Shown here: positions 26,001 to 32,862 of the stretch, piece by piece
Numbering within the stretch: position 1 is the stretch's first letter
Layout: every line of letters begins with the position of its first letter
NCBI RefSeq assembly: GCF_003388735.1
Contig: NZ_QUBQ01000002.1
Location: forward strand, 682,001 to 746,000
DNA length: 64,000 nucleotides
Source: Paenibacillus paeoniae
GTDB lineage: Bacteria > Bacillota > Bacilli > Paenibacillales > Paenibacillaceae
Reading direction: 5' to 3'
Position numbers and translations under genes: made by a program
Notes under the pieces: model-generated
The model's database searches: none
The model's input: only the letters and a program-made list of their open reading frames with translations
Told to the model about the DNA's origin: nothing

Positions 26001-27188
26001 CAAGCCGTTTTTCGTATATTTGCTCTTAAGCGGCAGAGTGATAATTCCTGTACCATTGCCCAAATGCTCCACGAGCAGATTTTGCCACCAGTCATTGGAT
26101 GGAATGGGCGATTGGATATTGGCGGTCCGATTGCGCGGATACAGAGGCTCAAGCTGCCGGATATCGTTGATTTCATAGCTGCCGCTGCCGACCGTCACGC
26201 GAGAGATGGCCGGGATGACCGGGATGGAGTAGATGGGCTGCAGATCTCCGGCGCGATAAGGAAATACCTCAAATTCGAACAAGGAATAACCGAATCCGGT
26301 GCCCCTGCCGATGCCGAGTAATCTAACATATCTCCCCTCCGCATATAGCGATATTTCATCCGTACCTCCGGAGCCGTGCAGCTCGCGATAGACGGTAGTC
26401 CAGTTGCTTGCGTCATTCGATACTTGAATATCATAAGCTCTGCCGAAGGCCGCTTCCCAGCGCAGGATCACCTTGCCAATCGTGGTGGTTCCTCCGAGAT
26501 CGACATACACCCACTGCGGGTCCGAGTGCAGCGAAGACCAGCGCGTAGAGCGGTTGCCGTCCGTCACATTCCGCGTCTCGTAATCTTTGGGCTGCAGGTA
26601 CCAGGCGTCATTCTGCTCGGAGGAGGAGACTGCCGGCTTGTTCAGCGCAATATTGGCGACCGGGGGCTTCGGAGGCGCGTTGACGCCGCCTGTGCCATAC
26701 ACTTCAAATTCATAGACCGACACGCCGTAGCTCGTCAGCGCACGTTCTACCACATAAAGCCGGACATAGCGGCCGATGCCGCTCACCGCTACATCTGTCG
26801 TCCCCCCGCCAAAATTCGTATTGGTATAGATCGGTGTCCATGTATATTCGTCATTGGATACTTCTACGCGAAAATGCTTCGCATAAGCACCTTCCCATTT
26901 AATAAGTATTCGGGAAATCGAAGCTACCGCTCCAAGATCCACATACATCCATTGATTGTTTTGGCCAAACTGCGTCTCCCAACGGGTGTCTGTAGGATTG
27001 CCGTCCACGGCCAGCTCAGGGCCGTTCGCCCCCAATGAAGTAGAGGCATAAGCGGGCCTATTCTGGGATAACAAATAAGGCTCGGGTGCCGCCGCTGCCG
27101 GAGTAAGGGTCAAGCAGCTTACCAGTAGACATAGCAACGTCCATATTGAGACTGTTCTGCGAGTCTTTATCATGGGCTTCCCTATCAT
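23088..27188 (-). CDS. Multimodular secreted endo-beta-1,3-glucanase (GH81) with four F5/8C modules
   Basis: 1366 aa from the ATG at 27188 (AGGGAGG upstream). Signal peptide about 1-34. Two F5/8 type C (discoidin, CBM32-like) modules at about 40-165 and 180-311 (RWETQFGQNNQWMYVDLG; RWSSLHSDPQWVYVDLG). GH81 catalytic region about 335-1070, beginning near PIPSNDWWQNLLVEHLG. The acid Asp777 is in DHHYTYGY and the paired Glu852/Glu856 in QEAAGEALNGW; the 4-residue gap between the glutamates and the roughly 75-residue distance from the Asp fit the family. Two more F5/8C modules occupy 1094-1366 and are nearly shared with the neighbouring gene. GH81 enzymes cut internal beta-1,3 bonds in laminarin, callose and fungal wall glucan. 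No sortase motif. Confidence 0.93.
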   Translation of the reverse strand: MIGKPMIKTRRTVSIWTLLCLLVSCLTLTPAAAAPEPYLLSQNRPAYASTSLGANGPELAVDGNPTDTRWETQFGQNNQWMYVDLGAVASISRILIKWEGAYAKHFRVEVSNDEYTWTPIYTNTNFGGGTTDVAVSGIGRYVRLYVVERALTSYGVSVYEFEVYGTGGVNAPPKPPVANIALNKPAVSSSEQNDAWYLQPKDYETRNVTDGNRSTRWSSLHSDPQWVYVDLGGTTTIGKVILRWEAAFGRAYDIQVSNDASNWTTVYRELHGSGGTDEISLYAEGRYVRLLGIGRGTGFGYSLFEFEVFPYRAGDLQPIYSIPVIPAISRVTVGSGSYEINDIRQLEPLYPRNRTANIQSPIPSNDWWQNLLVEHLGNGTGIITLPLKSKYTKNGLGLMNPGAGFINGDGGAVNADGPPDLFVMASNITDMSTIESKVDGYGDYSVDVILSDDNSPKMRSTLVKGSPYTYHTFSNPSSVELYSPGITRLFNRNNETITLADGQSITGDHLGLEITNTDGASPPQTFLRPYGVFAPPGTIFTKAGNKLKIGLGSGQNYMSIAALPTSTDLNLFYQHGYAFITDTLVSYNYDMPQASVTTTFQSVTEVKRGGFSGDTLMAMLPHQWKASNASATGRTYPSIRGTLRVHEGNAFTTVDRFNGILPQFAEPNNAAYSRDSLSTYLTVLENELNNEGGLMNQDPYWQGKVLHPAALAAMISDSMGDTERRDFFLGKLRKVLVDWYTYSEEDALHTYYFHYSPDWGSIFPWAAGWGINTGLTDHHYTYGYFVYASAILAAFDPSFEREYGGMVEHLIRDYANPSRTDSMYPWFRSFDPYEGHSWAGAYADNNNGNNQEAAGEALNGWAGLYLWGVVTGNDAYRDAGAWGFTTELKAIEQYWFNYDGDNWIPEYEHGVAGQVWGSAYLYGTYFSGAPENIYGIHWLPTAEWMSYYGKEPQKAAMLYGAFLQDNDGPEEGWEHIIWPYQALSDPGAVIAKWNPGVMQQNEVFNAYWFIHNMESYGHRTTDVWADNWSSVGVYKKGNLYTAQVWNPTSAPITVQFRNASGVTGSVVVDPLSLIKTNPMEHTGENGPGGPVGGETALNRTGWTASSSPSSGDEALNLLDGSMQTRWSAGTAMAPGQSLIIDMKAAKSFNKIVMDSTGSNDDYARSYEVYVSNDGVNYGSAVVSGTGSGPVVAAVFPVQSARYIKIVQTGTASNWWSIRELNVYTNGSGGNNGGSSGAELSRSGWAAASSPSSGDAAVNLLDGDMSTRWSTGAAMAPGQSLTVDMGSPQRFSKIIMDSTGSNDDFARGYELYVSQDGVSYGNVIASGLGSGPLVTVQFPQMGARYIKIVQTGTASNWWSIREFKVYN
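23091..23909 (-). repeat. Duplicated F5/8C module pair, copy 1
   Basis: Encodes the last 273 residues of the GH81 protein, two discoidin modules joined by a Gly/Asn-rich linker (TNGSGGNNGG). By hand alignment, 232 of 273 residues equal those of the copy at 27276-28094, with no gaps. The repeats are direct, in frame, and each ends its gene. Confidence 0.9.
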
Positions 27189-27272
27189 TTTCGTATCCTC
27201 CCTTGTCTTATGCATATCCTCTTAAAGCAACGAGACCGAGGAAAAATTCCCCGGCCCCGTGTTCACTGGCTG

Positions 27273-29915
27273 CTAGTTGTATACTTTGAACTCGCGAATG
27301 GACCACCAGTTGGATACCGTTCCCGTCTGTACAACTTTGATATATCTCGCGTTCGTCTGCGAGAATTGGGCCGTCACCACTGGGCCGTCCCCCGTGCCGC
27401 TCGCAATGGCGCTGCCATAGGTCACGCCATCTTGCGAGACGTACACCTCATAGCCACGCGCGTAGTCGTCATTGCTGCCTGTAGAGTCCATAACAATCTT
27501 GCTGAAGCTTTGCGAAGAGCCCATGTCAATCGTCAGTGATTGGCCTGGTGCCATCGCTGCGCCTGTACTCCAGCGTGTCGCCATGTTACCGTCAAGCAAA
27601 TTGGCCGCAACGTCTCCGCTCGACGGCGATGAAGCTGCAACCCAGCCGCTTCGCGACAACTCCGCACCAGTACCTCCGCCATTGTTGCCTCCGTTGCCGT
27701 TTGTATACACGTTCAGCTCCCGGATCGACCACCAGTTGGAAGCTGTACCGGTCTGTACGATCTTGATATAGCGTGCCGACTGTACGGGGAAGGCAGCATC
27801 CACAATCGGTCCGCTGCCTGTTCCGCTTGCTACCGCACTGCCATAATTTACACCGTCGCTCGATACATAAATATCGTAGCCGCGAGCGTAGTCGTCATTG
27901 CTGCCTGTAGAGTTCATGACGACTTTATTGAAGCTCTTGGCCGCTTTCATGTCGATCGTCAGCGACTGTCCCGGTGCCATCGCTGTGCCTGCGCTCCAGC
28001 GTGTTGCCATGCTGCCATCCAACAGATTTGCCGCTACATCGCCACTTGAAGGTGAAGATGATGCCGTCCAGCCCGTACGATCCAGCGCAGTCTCCGGTCC
28101 TCCGGGAACTCCCGGTCCGCCTGTACCCGTACCGATAAATTCGTTCACCGTCTGCCTCATGCCCTCAGCAGGCGAGTTAGCATAGACGCGGCCTCCCAGC
28201 TTATTGATAACATGCGTAATTTCACTGCCTGGGGTGCCCGCGAGCCATATCGACGTCGCATGATGAACCTTGACGCCCGCCGTATCCGGCACTTCAATAC
28301 CGCTCTCCAGCTTCACAGGCGCATCTCTGAAGAAGGAATAAACGCCAAGTCCCCATACCTCATGGTCTGTAACATGGTCGGCCACCTTATAGGAGGCGTA
28401 GCCGTTCACTGTTCCGTTCTGACTCATCCATCCGGCCTGACTCGGCACATCATAAGGAATCTCGGATTGATAGAAGTAGACCCGTCCGCCATTGCCGTTC
28501 CATAAGGTCTGGTATTCATGATGATGCTCGTTGAACAGGCCGTAGATCGTAACCTGATTACCGTTCACGATCAGACCATTCTTCGATATATTCTCCGTCC
28601 AGCCTACACCTGCGCCATGGTCGGCGCGCCAGATCCAGAAGTGATCGCCGATAACATGGTTGCTGTTTATTATTAAACTCGCGTCGTTTTTGCCAATGGC
28701 TGCTCCGCCGATCCGGAAGAACAGATCATGTAGCGACGTCGGATTGGCGGCATGATTGCCATTGCTGCCGCTTGGGCCAACTTCCAGCAAGGAAGTGGAA
28801 TTAACCGGACCTGCGTCCAATACAAGACCCGCTACCTTCACTCCATCTACATCCGCGACCTTCATCGTCACTTGACCGTTGGTAGGAATGATCGTAGGCA
28901 ATCCAATGCCGAGCACAACCGTATTGGCCCGGTTCACTTGAATCGTTTCGCTCAAATGATAAATGCCCGGGGTAAAGATCAAGTTTTTCCCTTGGCTCAG
29001 CGCCGCATTGATATTGGCAGATGTCGCAGTCTCCGGACGTGCAATATGGAACGTATCGATCGATAGCGATTCGCCTGACGTGGAGCCGCCCACCCAGCTG
29101 ACGCCCTTCCGATCATGCTGCAGGGAAGGCACGAATACGCGATATTGTCCTGAACCATCAACATACAGATATGGCTTCTCCCGTAGAACCGGCGCCTCGT
29201 CGACGACCGTATACGGAGGGTCTGGGAACTGACCAGTCGGTGGATTCGTATCTCCGACGAATACCATATTCCATACGCCGTTCGTCCAGTTGCCGTATTG
29301 GCTGTTGCGCGAGAACCACTGCTGCTGAGAGCCCGGAACGATAGTGCCGTTGACCACGGAATCAGCCAGCAATCCGCCGCTCGCCCAGCCTGCGTTCCAG
29401 TTATTATCGAAGTCGAACAATTGAAGCTCGCCGTTAATGTTCAGCCGGCGCAGCGGCGCTGCCTGCGATACAGCGATACGCGTCATGCCGCTTGCCGGGG
29501 TGATCGACAAGTTCTCAATCGCCCGCCAGAAGTTGCGTGTAGCGTTGCCGTTATCCCACTTGGCGTCTACATTAAGTGCGCCGCCTGTCAGATTCACCTG
29601 CCCAGGATTTTGCCCGAGCCCCGCTACATGAGTGAAAAAGCCTACTTTCATATCAATGTTGTACGTGCCCGGCTTGAAGAGAAGCGCATATCTCTGATTG
29701 CTGAACTCATTACTTTCCTGTTCATTAAACACAGCACTCGTAACGGCTTGAATGTCGGCTGCCGGCATCGATGGATCAAAAACATAAACGTTCGGCCCAA
29801 ATATCGTCTGATTGGCGGTCGAAGGCGGCGGTGCCGCTTCGGAGCGGTCGGGAGACACGGCATACGTACTGACAAGAAGCGCTAATGTTGCAATTATAGC
29901 TATCCATTTCTTCAA
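27273..29915 (-). CDS. Secreted parallel-beta-helix glucanase-like protein with two F5/8C modules
   Basis: 880 aa, starting at TTG (29915). GGAGGG lies 6 nt before it; another in-frame TTG 15 nt upstream overlaps the ribosome binding site. Signal peptide about 1-28. Residues about 40-600 look like a double pectate-lyase-type right-handed beta-helix (ALLFKPGTYNID...; INAALSQGKNLIFTPGIYHL, TIQVNRANTVVLGIGLPTI, ADVDGVKVAGLVLDAGPV), the architecture of GH55 beta-1,3-glucanases and related secreted proteins often mislabelled adenylyl cyclase. I cannot place it firmly in GH55. Residues 608-880 are two F5/8C modules close to those of the adjacent GH81 enzyme. It lies 85 nt upstream of that gene, so the two are likely coexpressed. 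Confidence 0.75.
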   Translation of the reverse strand: MKKWIAIIATLALLVSTYAVSPDRSEAAPPPSTANQTIFGPNVYVFDPSMPAADIQAVTSAVFNEQESNEFSNQRYALLFKPGTYNIDMKVGFFTHVAGLGQNPGQVNLTGGALNVDAKWDNGNATRNFWRAIENLSITPASGMTRIAVSQAAPLRRLNINGELQLFDFDNNWNAGWASGGLLADSVVNGTIVPGSQQQWFSRNSQYGNWTNGVWNMVFVGDTNPPTGQFPDPPYTVVDEAPVLREKPYLYVDGSGQYRVFVPSLQHDRKGVSWVGGSTSGESLSIDTFHIARPETATSANINAALSQGKNLIFTPGIYHLSETIQVNRANTVVLGIGLPTIIPTNGQVTMKVADVDGVKVAGLVLDAGPVNSTSLLEVGPSGSNGNHAANPTSLHDLFFRIGGAAIGKNDASLIINSNHVIGDHFWIWRADHGAGVGWTENISKNGLIVNGNQVTIYGLFNEHHHEYQTLWNGNGGRVYFYQSEIPYDVPSQAGWMSQNGTVNGYASYKVADHVTDHEVWGLGVYSFFRDAPVKLESGIEVPDTAGVKVHHATSIWLAGTPGSEITHVINKLGGRVYANSPAEGMRQTVNEFIGTGTGGPGVPGGPETALDRTGWTASSSPSSGDVAANLLDGSMATRWSAGTAMAPGQSLTIDMKAAKSFNKVVMNSTGSNDDYARGYDIYVSSDGVNYGSAVASGTGSGPIVDAAFPVQSARYIKIVQTGTASNWWSIRELNVYTNGNGGNNGGGTGAELSRSGWVAASSPSSGDVAANLLDGNMATRWSTGAAMAPGQSLTIDMGSSQSFSKIVMDSTGSNDDYARGYEVYVSQDGVTYGSAIASGTGDGPVVTAQFSQTNARYIKVVQTGTVSNWWSIREFKVYN
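27276..28094 (-). repeat. Duplicated F5/8C module pair, copy 2
   Basis: Encodes the last 273 residues of the beta-helix protein. Direct repeat of 23091-23909 at about 85% protein identity, 4185 bp apart start to start. Within each copy the two modules are also related to each other (GW.A.SSPSSGD..NLLDG.M.TRWS.G.AMAPGQSL in both). Confidence 0.9.
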
Positions 29916-30058
29916 ATTAATTCCCTCCAATTGTTGTGTAGTATCAATCGGCTCAAAACGGAATCATGCCATTGCTGCTTGCCTGCTCCTCCTTTCCCGC
30001 ATAATGGGTAAACGAGACAGCGTCTTCGTCCATTTCCGTAATCAATAGCACAAACAAA

Positions 30059-30072
30059 CGAAAACGCTTACA
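30059..30072. promoter_or_regulatory. cre-like site (catabolite control) upstream of the glucanase genes
   Basis: On the minus strand TGTAAGCGTTTTCG differs from the cre core TGNAANCGNNNNCA only in the last base. It lies 144 nt upstream of the beta-helix protein start and about 155 nt upstream of the plus-strand promoter at 30226. CcpA control of the glucanase operon is plausible. Confidence 0.45.
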
Positions 30073-30225
30073 TTTATCATAGTAGGATGTGCTGCCCGTA
30101 GACAGGTGGGATAATTTAGATCGATAGCTGAATTTTTTAGATCATGTAAAGATGAAGAAGACCATTAAGCTCACTTTTTTCGTAAATACGCAACGTTTTC
30201 GCTTGAGTACAAGTAGAATCATATA

Positions 30226-30255
30226 TTGTGCCGTACAACCAAAATTGTATATAAT
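30226..30255 (+). promoter_or_regulatory. Sigma-A promoter of the mini-ORF/amidoligase unit
   Basis: TTGTGC (30226-30231), an 18-nt spacer and a perfect TATAAT (30250-30255). Transcription should begin near 30262, leaving a leader of only about 22 nt before the eight-codon reading frame. Confidence 0.7.
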
Positions 30256-30284
30256 CACCATAAAACGACCACAGGAGGAATTCC

Positions 30285-30311
30285 ATGCTCAAAGAGAAAA
30301 TCCCTTGGTAA
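30285..30311 (+). CDS. Eight-codon peptide ORF (MLKEKIPW) upstream of amidoligase
   Basis: ATG at 30285 and TAA at 30309-30311 encode MLKEKIPW. AGGAGG (30273-30278) is 6 nt before the ATG, among the best ribosome binding sites in the window. The peptide has one Glu, two Lys and a C-terminal Trp. The amidoligase gene begins 60-70 nt later; the two frames happen to coincide, separated by one in-frame stop and a Pro/Ala-rich non-conserved-looking stretch. It could be a substrate peptide for the amidoligase or a regulatory leader peptide. That it is translated is likely from the signals; its function is unknown. Confidence 0.5.
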   Translation: MLKEKIPW

Positions 30312-30380
30312 GCCCGTGCCCCGCCACCTCTCGCTTCATACGCGCCAACTAACCTAAACAGAATCGAGAGGATGACGAAC

Positions 30381-31289
30381 ATGTGGCCTAAATTAGTAGA
30401 CTGGAAAAACTTAACCTTTGGTGTAGAAATCGAATTTGCAGGGGGCCAGCCCGAGCAGCTAGAGCTGTTGCCTGGCTGGATCATGTCGCTGGATGAGCGG
30501 CAGTTGGATGAGAGCGGTCTGGAGTCTGGCAGCGAACTGAAGCCTCCCCCATTGCTATGGGCAGAGCGGGAGCAAATCGGCATCATGCTGAATCGTCTTC
30601 AAGCGCAAGGTGCGACAGTGAATTGGAGCTGCGGCCTTCATGTCCATGTTGGACTGAAGCCATGGGGACAAAATATCGTCCCTCCACTGCTGAATGCAGC
30701 ACTTCAATATCAGGATGCCATTCAAAAGCTGCTCGCAACGAGTCCTCATCGCTTGATCTTCTGTCCGCCTGTCACGCAGGAGATGCGAGATCGCTACGAG
30801 ACCTCGCCTGAGGAGGAATCCGTCCGTCTATTCGGACGTCCTCAATCTCATCGATGCGGCATCAATACGGCTGCCTGGTTCGATATGGGAACCGTTGAAA
30901 TCCGTTATCCGAATGCTTCATTGGCCTATGAAGAAATTCTAGCAACCGTGGAGCTTTGCCTTCGTTTCGTTGCTGCGATCGGAGAAGACCGCTCGTTATC
31001 CAGCACCCCCAAGGAACTGGCTATGCAGCTAGGCGCGCCGCTGGGTGGATATCCTCCCCCGTTGCCGCCACCAAGATGGTTTCATGAGAGGACCTGGCTG
31101 GAAAACAGTTTAATTCCTGTATTAAGTGCTATGGCAGGGGACCTTGTACAGGATGGCGAAATCCATCATATTCTTCCCGTCCCGGACGGATTATTGTTAG
31201 CGATTGAAGATCGTGACGGACATCTCTCCAAATTCATCATTCAGCCGCCAGCTACGGAATGGAAGGTCCTGCGGCACATCATAGAGTAA
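30381..31289 (+). CDS. Amidoligase-superfamily enzyme (Amidoligase_2-like)
   Basis: 302 aa from the ATG at 30381, placed 9 nt after GAGAGG; an ATG at 30372 directly abuts that sequence. The fold is the glutamine-synthetase/COOH-NH2-ligase superfamily: LTFGVEIEF (14-19, metal Glu residues Glu16 and Glu18), CGLHVHVG (84-91, two His), and RCGINTAAWFDMGTVEIRYPN from residue 158 with the conserved Glu and Arg. The family uses ATP to join a carboxylate to an amine and has been predicted from gene neighbourhoods to modify peptides or make small amide metabolites. Here the only partner in front of it is the eight-codon reading frame. A hairpin at 31297 follows. The family call is firm; substrate unknown. 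Confidence 0.82.
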   Translation: MWPKLVDWKNLTFGVEIEFAGGQPEQLELLPGWIMSLDERQLDESGLESGSELKPPPLLWAEREQIGIMLNRLQAQGATVNWSCGLHVHVGLKPWGQNIVPPLLNAALQYQDAIQKLLATSPHRLIFCPPVTQEMRDRYETSPEEESVRLFGRPQSHRCGINTAAWFDMGTVEIRYPNASLAYEEILATVELCLRFVAAIGEDRSLSSTPKELAMQLGAPLGGYPPPLPPPRWFHERTWLENSLIPVLSAMAGDLVQDGEIHHILPVPDGLLLAIEDRDGHLSKFIIQPPATEWKVLRHIIE

Positions 31290-31296
31290 AGAATAA

Positions 31297-31324
31297 GACT
31301 ATACCGCTTCATAGCGGTATAGTC
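31297..31324 (+). terminator. Hairpin after the amidoligase gene
   Basis: GACTATACCGC-TTCATA-GCGGTATAGTC is an 11-bp perfect stem 8 nt past the stop codon, followed by TCTTC rather than a clean T-run. Confidence 0.6.
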
Positions 31325-31416
31325 TCTTCATGACGGTTGACCTTGCATTTAAATGGACTATAACCGCAAGGCATTTCGTACGATAAAAGATATAGTGGAC
31401 AAAGGGAGGAACAACC

Positions 31417-32169
31417 ATGTGGGAACGCAAGGAATTAAAGGCTAATGCCAAATATGTGCTTAGAACATCGTATTGGAAAGCTTTTCTGGTCAGCCTTATT
31501 CTAGCCTTTGTGGGCGGAGGAATTAATGCGCCTGATTTAAACTTCAATTTCGGATCGTCGGACTCATCGTTTGATTCTCAAGCCGGACTTGACTGGGGGT
31601 TATTAGCACCTATTCTTGCCCTCTTAACTGGTGTATTCATCTTTATCATTCTACTCGCGCTAGCGTTCAGAATTTTCGTAGGGTGTCCTCTTGAAGTGGG
31701 TTCAATGAAGTATTTCAAAGGAGCTGCGGAACAGGATGTAAACCTCAATCATCTGGGTTATGCGTTCAATGGGCAGCGTTACATGGATATTGTAGTGGCG
31801 ATGCTTTGGCGAGGGTTCCTTAATTTCCTATGGTATCTGTTGCTCATTATTCCAGGCATCGTGAAATCCTACGCCTATAGCATGGTTCCGTTCATACTGG
31901 CGAACAACCCGAATATCGGATACAAGCGAGCCGTTGATTTGAGCAATCAAATGACTAGAGGGCATAAGTTCCGCATCTTTGTATTGGATCTCAGCTTTCT
32001 TGGCTGGATATTCCTAGGCCTACTGGCTTGCGGCATAGGTGTTTTGTTCGTACTGCCTTATATTAATGCTACGAAAGCGGAGCTTTATCTTGCATTGCGC
32101 AAAGAATCGCTGGAACGCAATCTGACGACAGAAGAGGAACTTCGGTTAGTACCTCCGCCACTTCTATAA
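31417..32169 (+). CDS. DUF975-family integral membrane protein
   Basis: 250 aa. Four or five hydrophobic segments, at about 21-37, 60-90, 120-148 and 185-215. Family signature: KANAKYVLRTSYWKAFLVSLI at the N-terminus, IPGIVKSYAYSMVPFILANNPNIG in the middle, and a C-terminal YINATKAELYLALR. Role unknown in the family. AGGGAGG precedes the ATG. It lies 127 nt downstream of the amidoligase gene on the same strand, but a hairpin separates them, so cotranscription is doubtful. A terminator follows. Confidence 0.8.
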   Translation: MWERKELKANAKYVLRTSYWKAFLVSLILAFVGGGINAPDLNFNFGSSDSSFDSQAGLDWGLLAPILALLTGVFIFIILLALAFRIFVGCPLEVGSMKYFKGAAEQDVNLNHLGYAFNGQRYMDIVVAMLWRGFLNFLWYLLLIIPGIVKSYAYSMVPFILANNPNIGYKRAVDLSNQMTRGHKFRIFVLDLSFLGWIFLGLLACGIGVLFVLPYINATKAELYLALRKESLERNLTTEEELRLVPPPLL

Positions 32170-32208
32170 TTCGGATCACTGCAAAACCCTGTCATTTCTC
32201 TACATGCA

Positions 32209-32243
32209 CAAGGCCGGCAACCCATCAGAGGGTGCCGGCCTTG
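32209..32243. terminator. Bidirectional intrinsic terminator
   Basis: CAAGGCCGGCAACCC...GGGTGCCGGCCTTG lies between the convergent DUF975 and response-regulator genes. Confidence 0.8.
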
Positions 32244-32254
32244 TCTGCTCTATT

Positions 32255-32860
32255 CTAAATCCATCCACGTTCATGCGCCTTCTCTGTCGCCTGTTGTCTC
32301 GTCTCTACCCCCAGCTTCTGAATAGCTGTAGACAAATAATTGCGGACTGTGCCATTGGTCAAATAAAGCTGCTTCGCTATCTCGCTCGTGGACATTCCCG
32401 CTCTGGACAGCCGGAGTACATCGCTTTCTCTATCGGTCAGCGGATTCTCTTCTTTCACAAAAAGAGCCGTTGCCAGCTCCTTACTAATGACATGCCCGCC
32501 ACTCATGACCTTCCGTATCGCATCGATTAGACATTCAATCGGTTCATCCTTGAGCAAATAGCCCTCTACCTTCAAATCTCTGGCCTTTTGCAAAAACCCG
32601 GGACGAGCGAAGGTGGTAACCATAATAATCTTGGATGCAGCTCCCTCTTGCTTCAACTTCTCCGCAATTTCGAGACCGGATAGAAACGGAATCTCAATGT
32701 CCAGCAGACAGAGATCGGGCTCGCATCCCCGAATGACCTCCAAAGCTTCTATCCCATCCTCCGCTTCCCCTACTACTTCGATATCGTCTTCCAGGGATAA
32801 TAGCGACCTAAGTGTCCCTCTAAGCAGCTTCTGATCTTCAGCAATTACGATTCGGATCAC
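32255..32860 (-). CDS. NarL/DesR-family response regulator
   Basis: 201 aa. Receiver domain 1-120 with phosphoacceptor Asp54 in LCLLDIEIP, Thr in MVTTFA and Lys in LLKDEP. LuxR-type HTH at about 137-198 (PLTDRESDVLRLSRAGMSTS, IAKQLYLTNGTVRNYLSTAI). It starts 2 nt after the kinase stop. The length, the LuxR output and the kinase type resemble DesR, which senses membrane fluidity through DesK and controls a fatty-acid desaturase; no desaturase gene is visible here. Confidence 0.92.
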   Translation of the reverse strand: MIRIVIAEDQKLLRGTLRSLLSLEDDIEVVGEAEDGIEALEVIRGCEPDLCLLDIEIPFLSGLEIAEKLKQEGAASKIIMVTTFARPGFLQKARDLKVEGYLLKDEPIECLIDAIRKVMSGGHVISKELATALFVKEENPLTDRESDVLRLSRAGMSTSEIAKQLYLTNGTVRNYLSTAIQKLGVETRQQATEKAHERGWI

Positions 32861-32862
32861 TC

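Noticed and set aside
27273..29915. Calling the beta-helix protein an adenylyl cyclase
   Set aside because: No cyclase domain or nucleotide-binding motif is visible; it is an exported repeat protein with carbohydrate-binding modules.
30285..31289. A single longer amidoligase with an N-terminal extension through read-through of the TAA at 30309
   Set aside because: The frame does line up, but the stretch between stop and start is Pro/Ala-rich and family-unlike, and the enzyme has its own ribosome binding site. No selenocysteine or pyrrolysine context applies to TAA.
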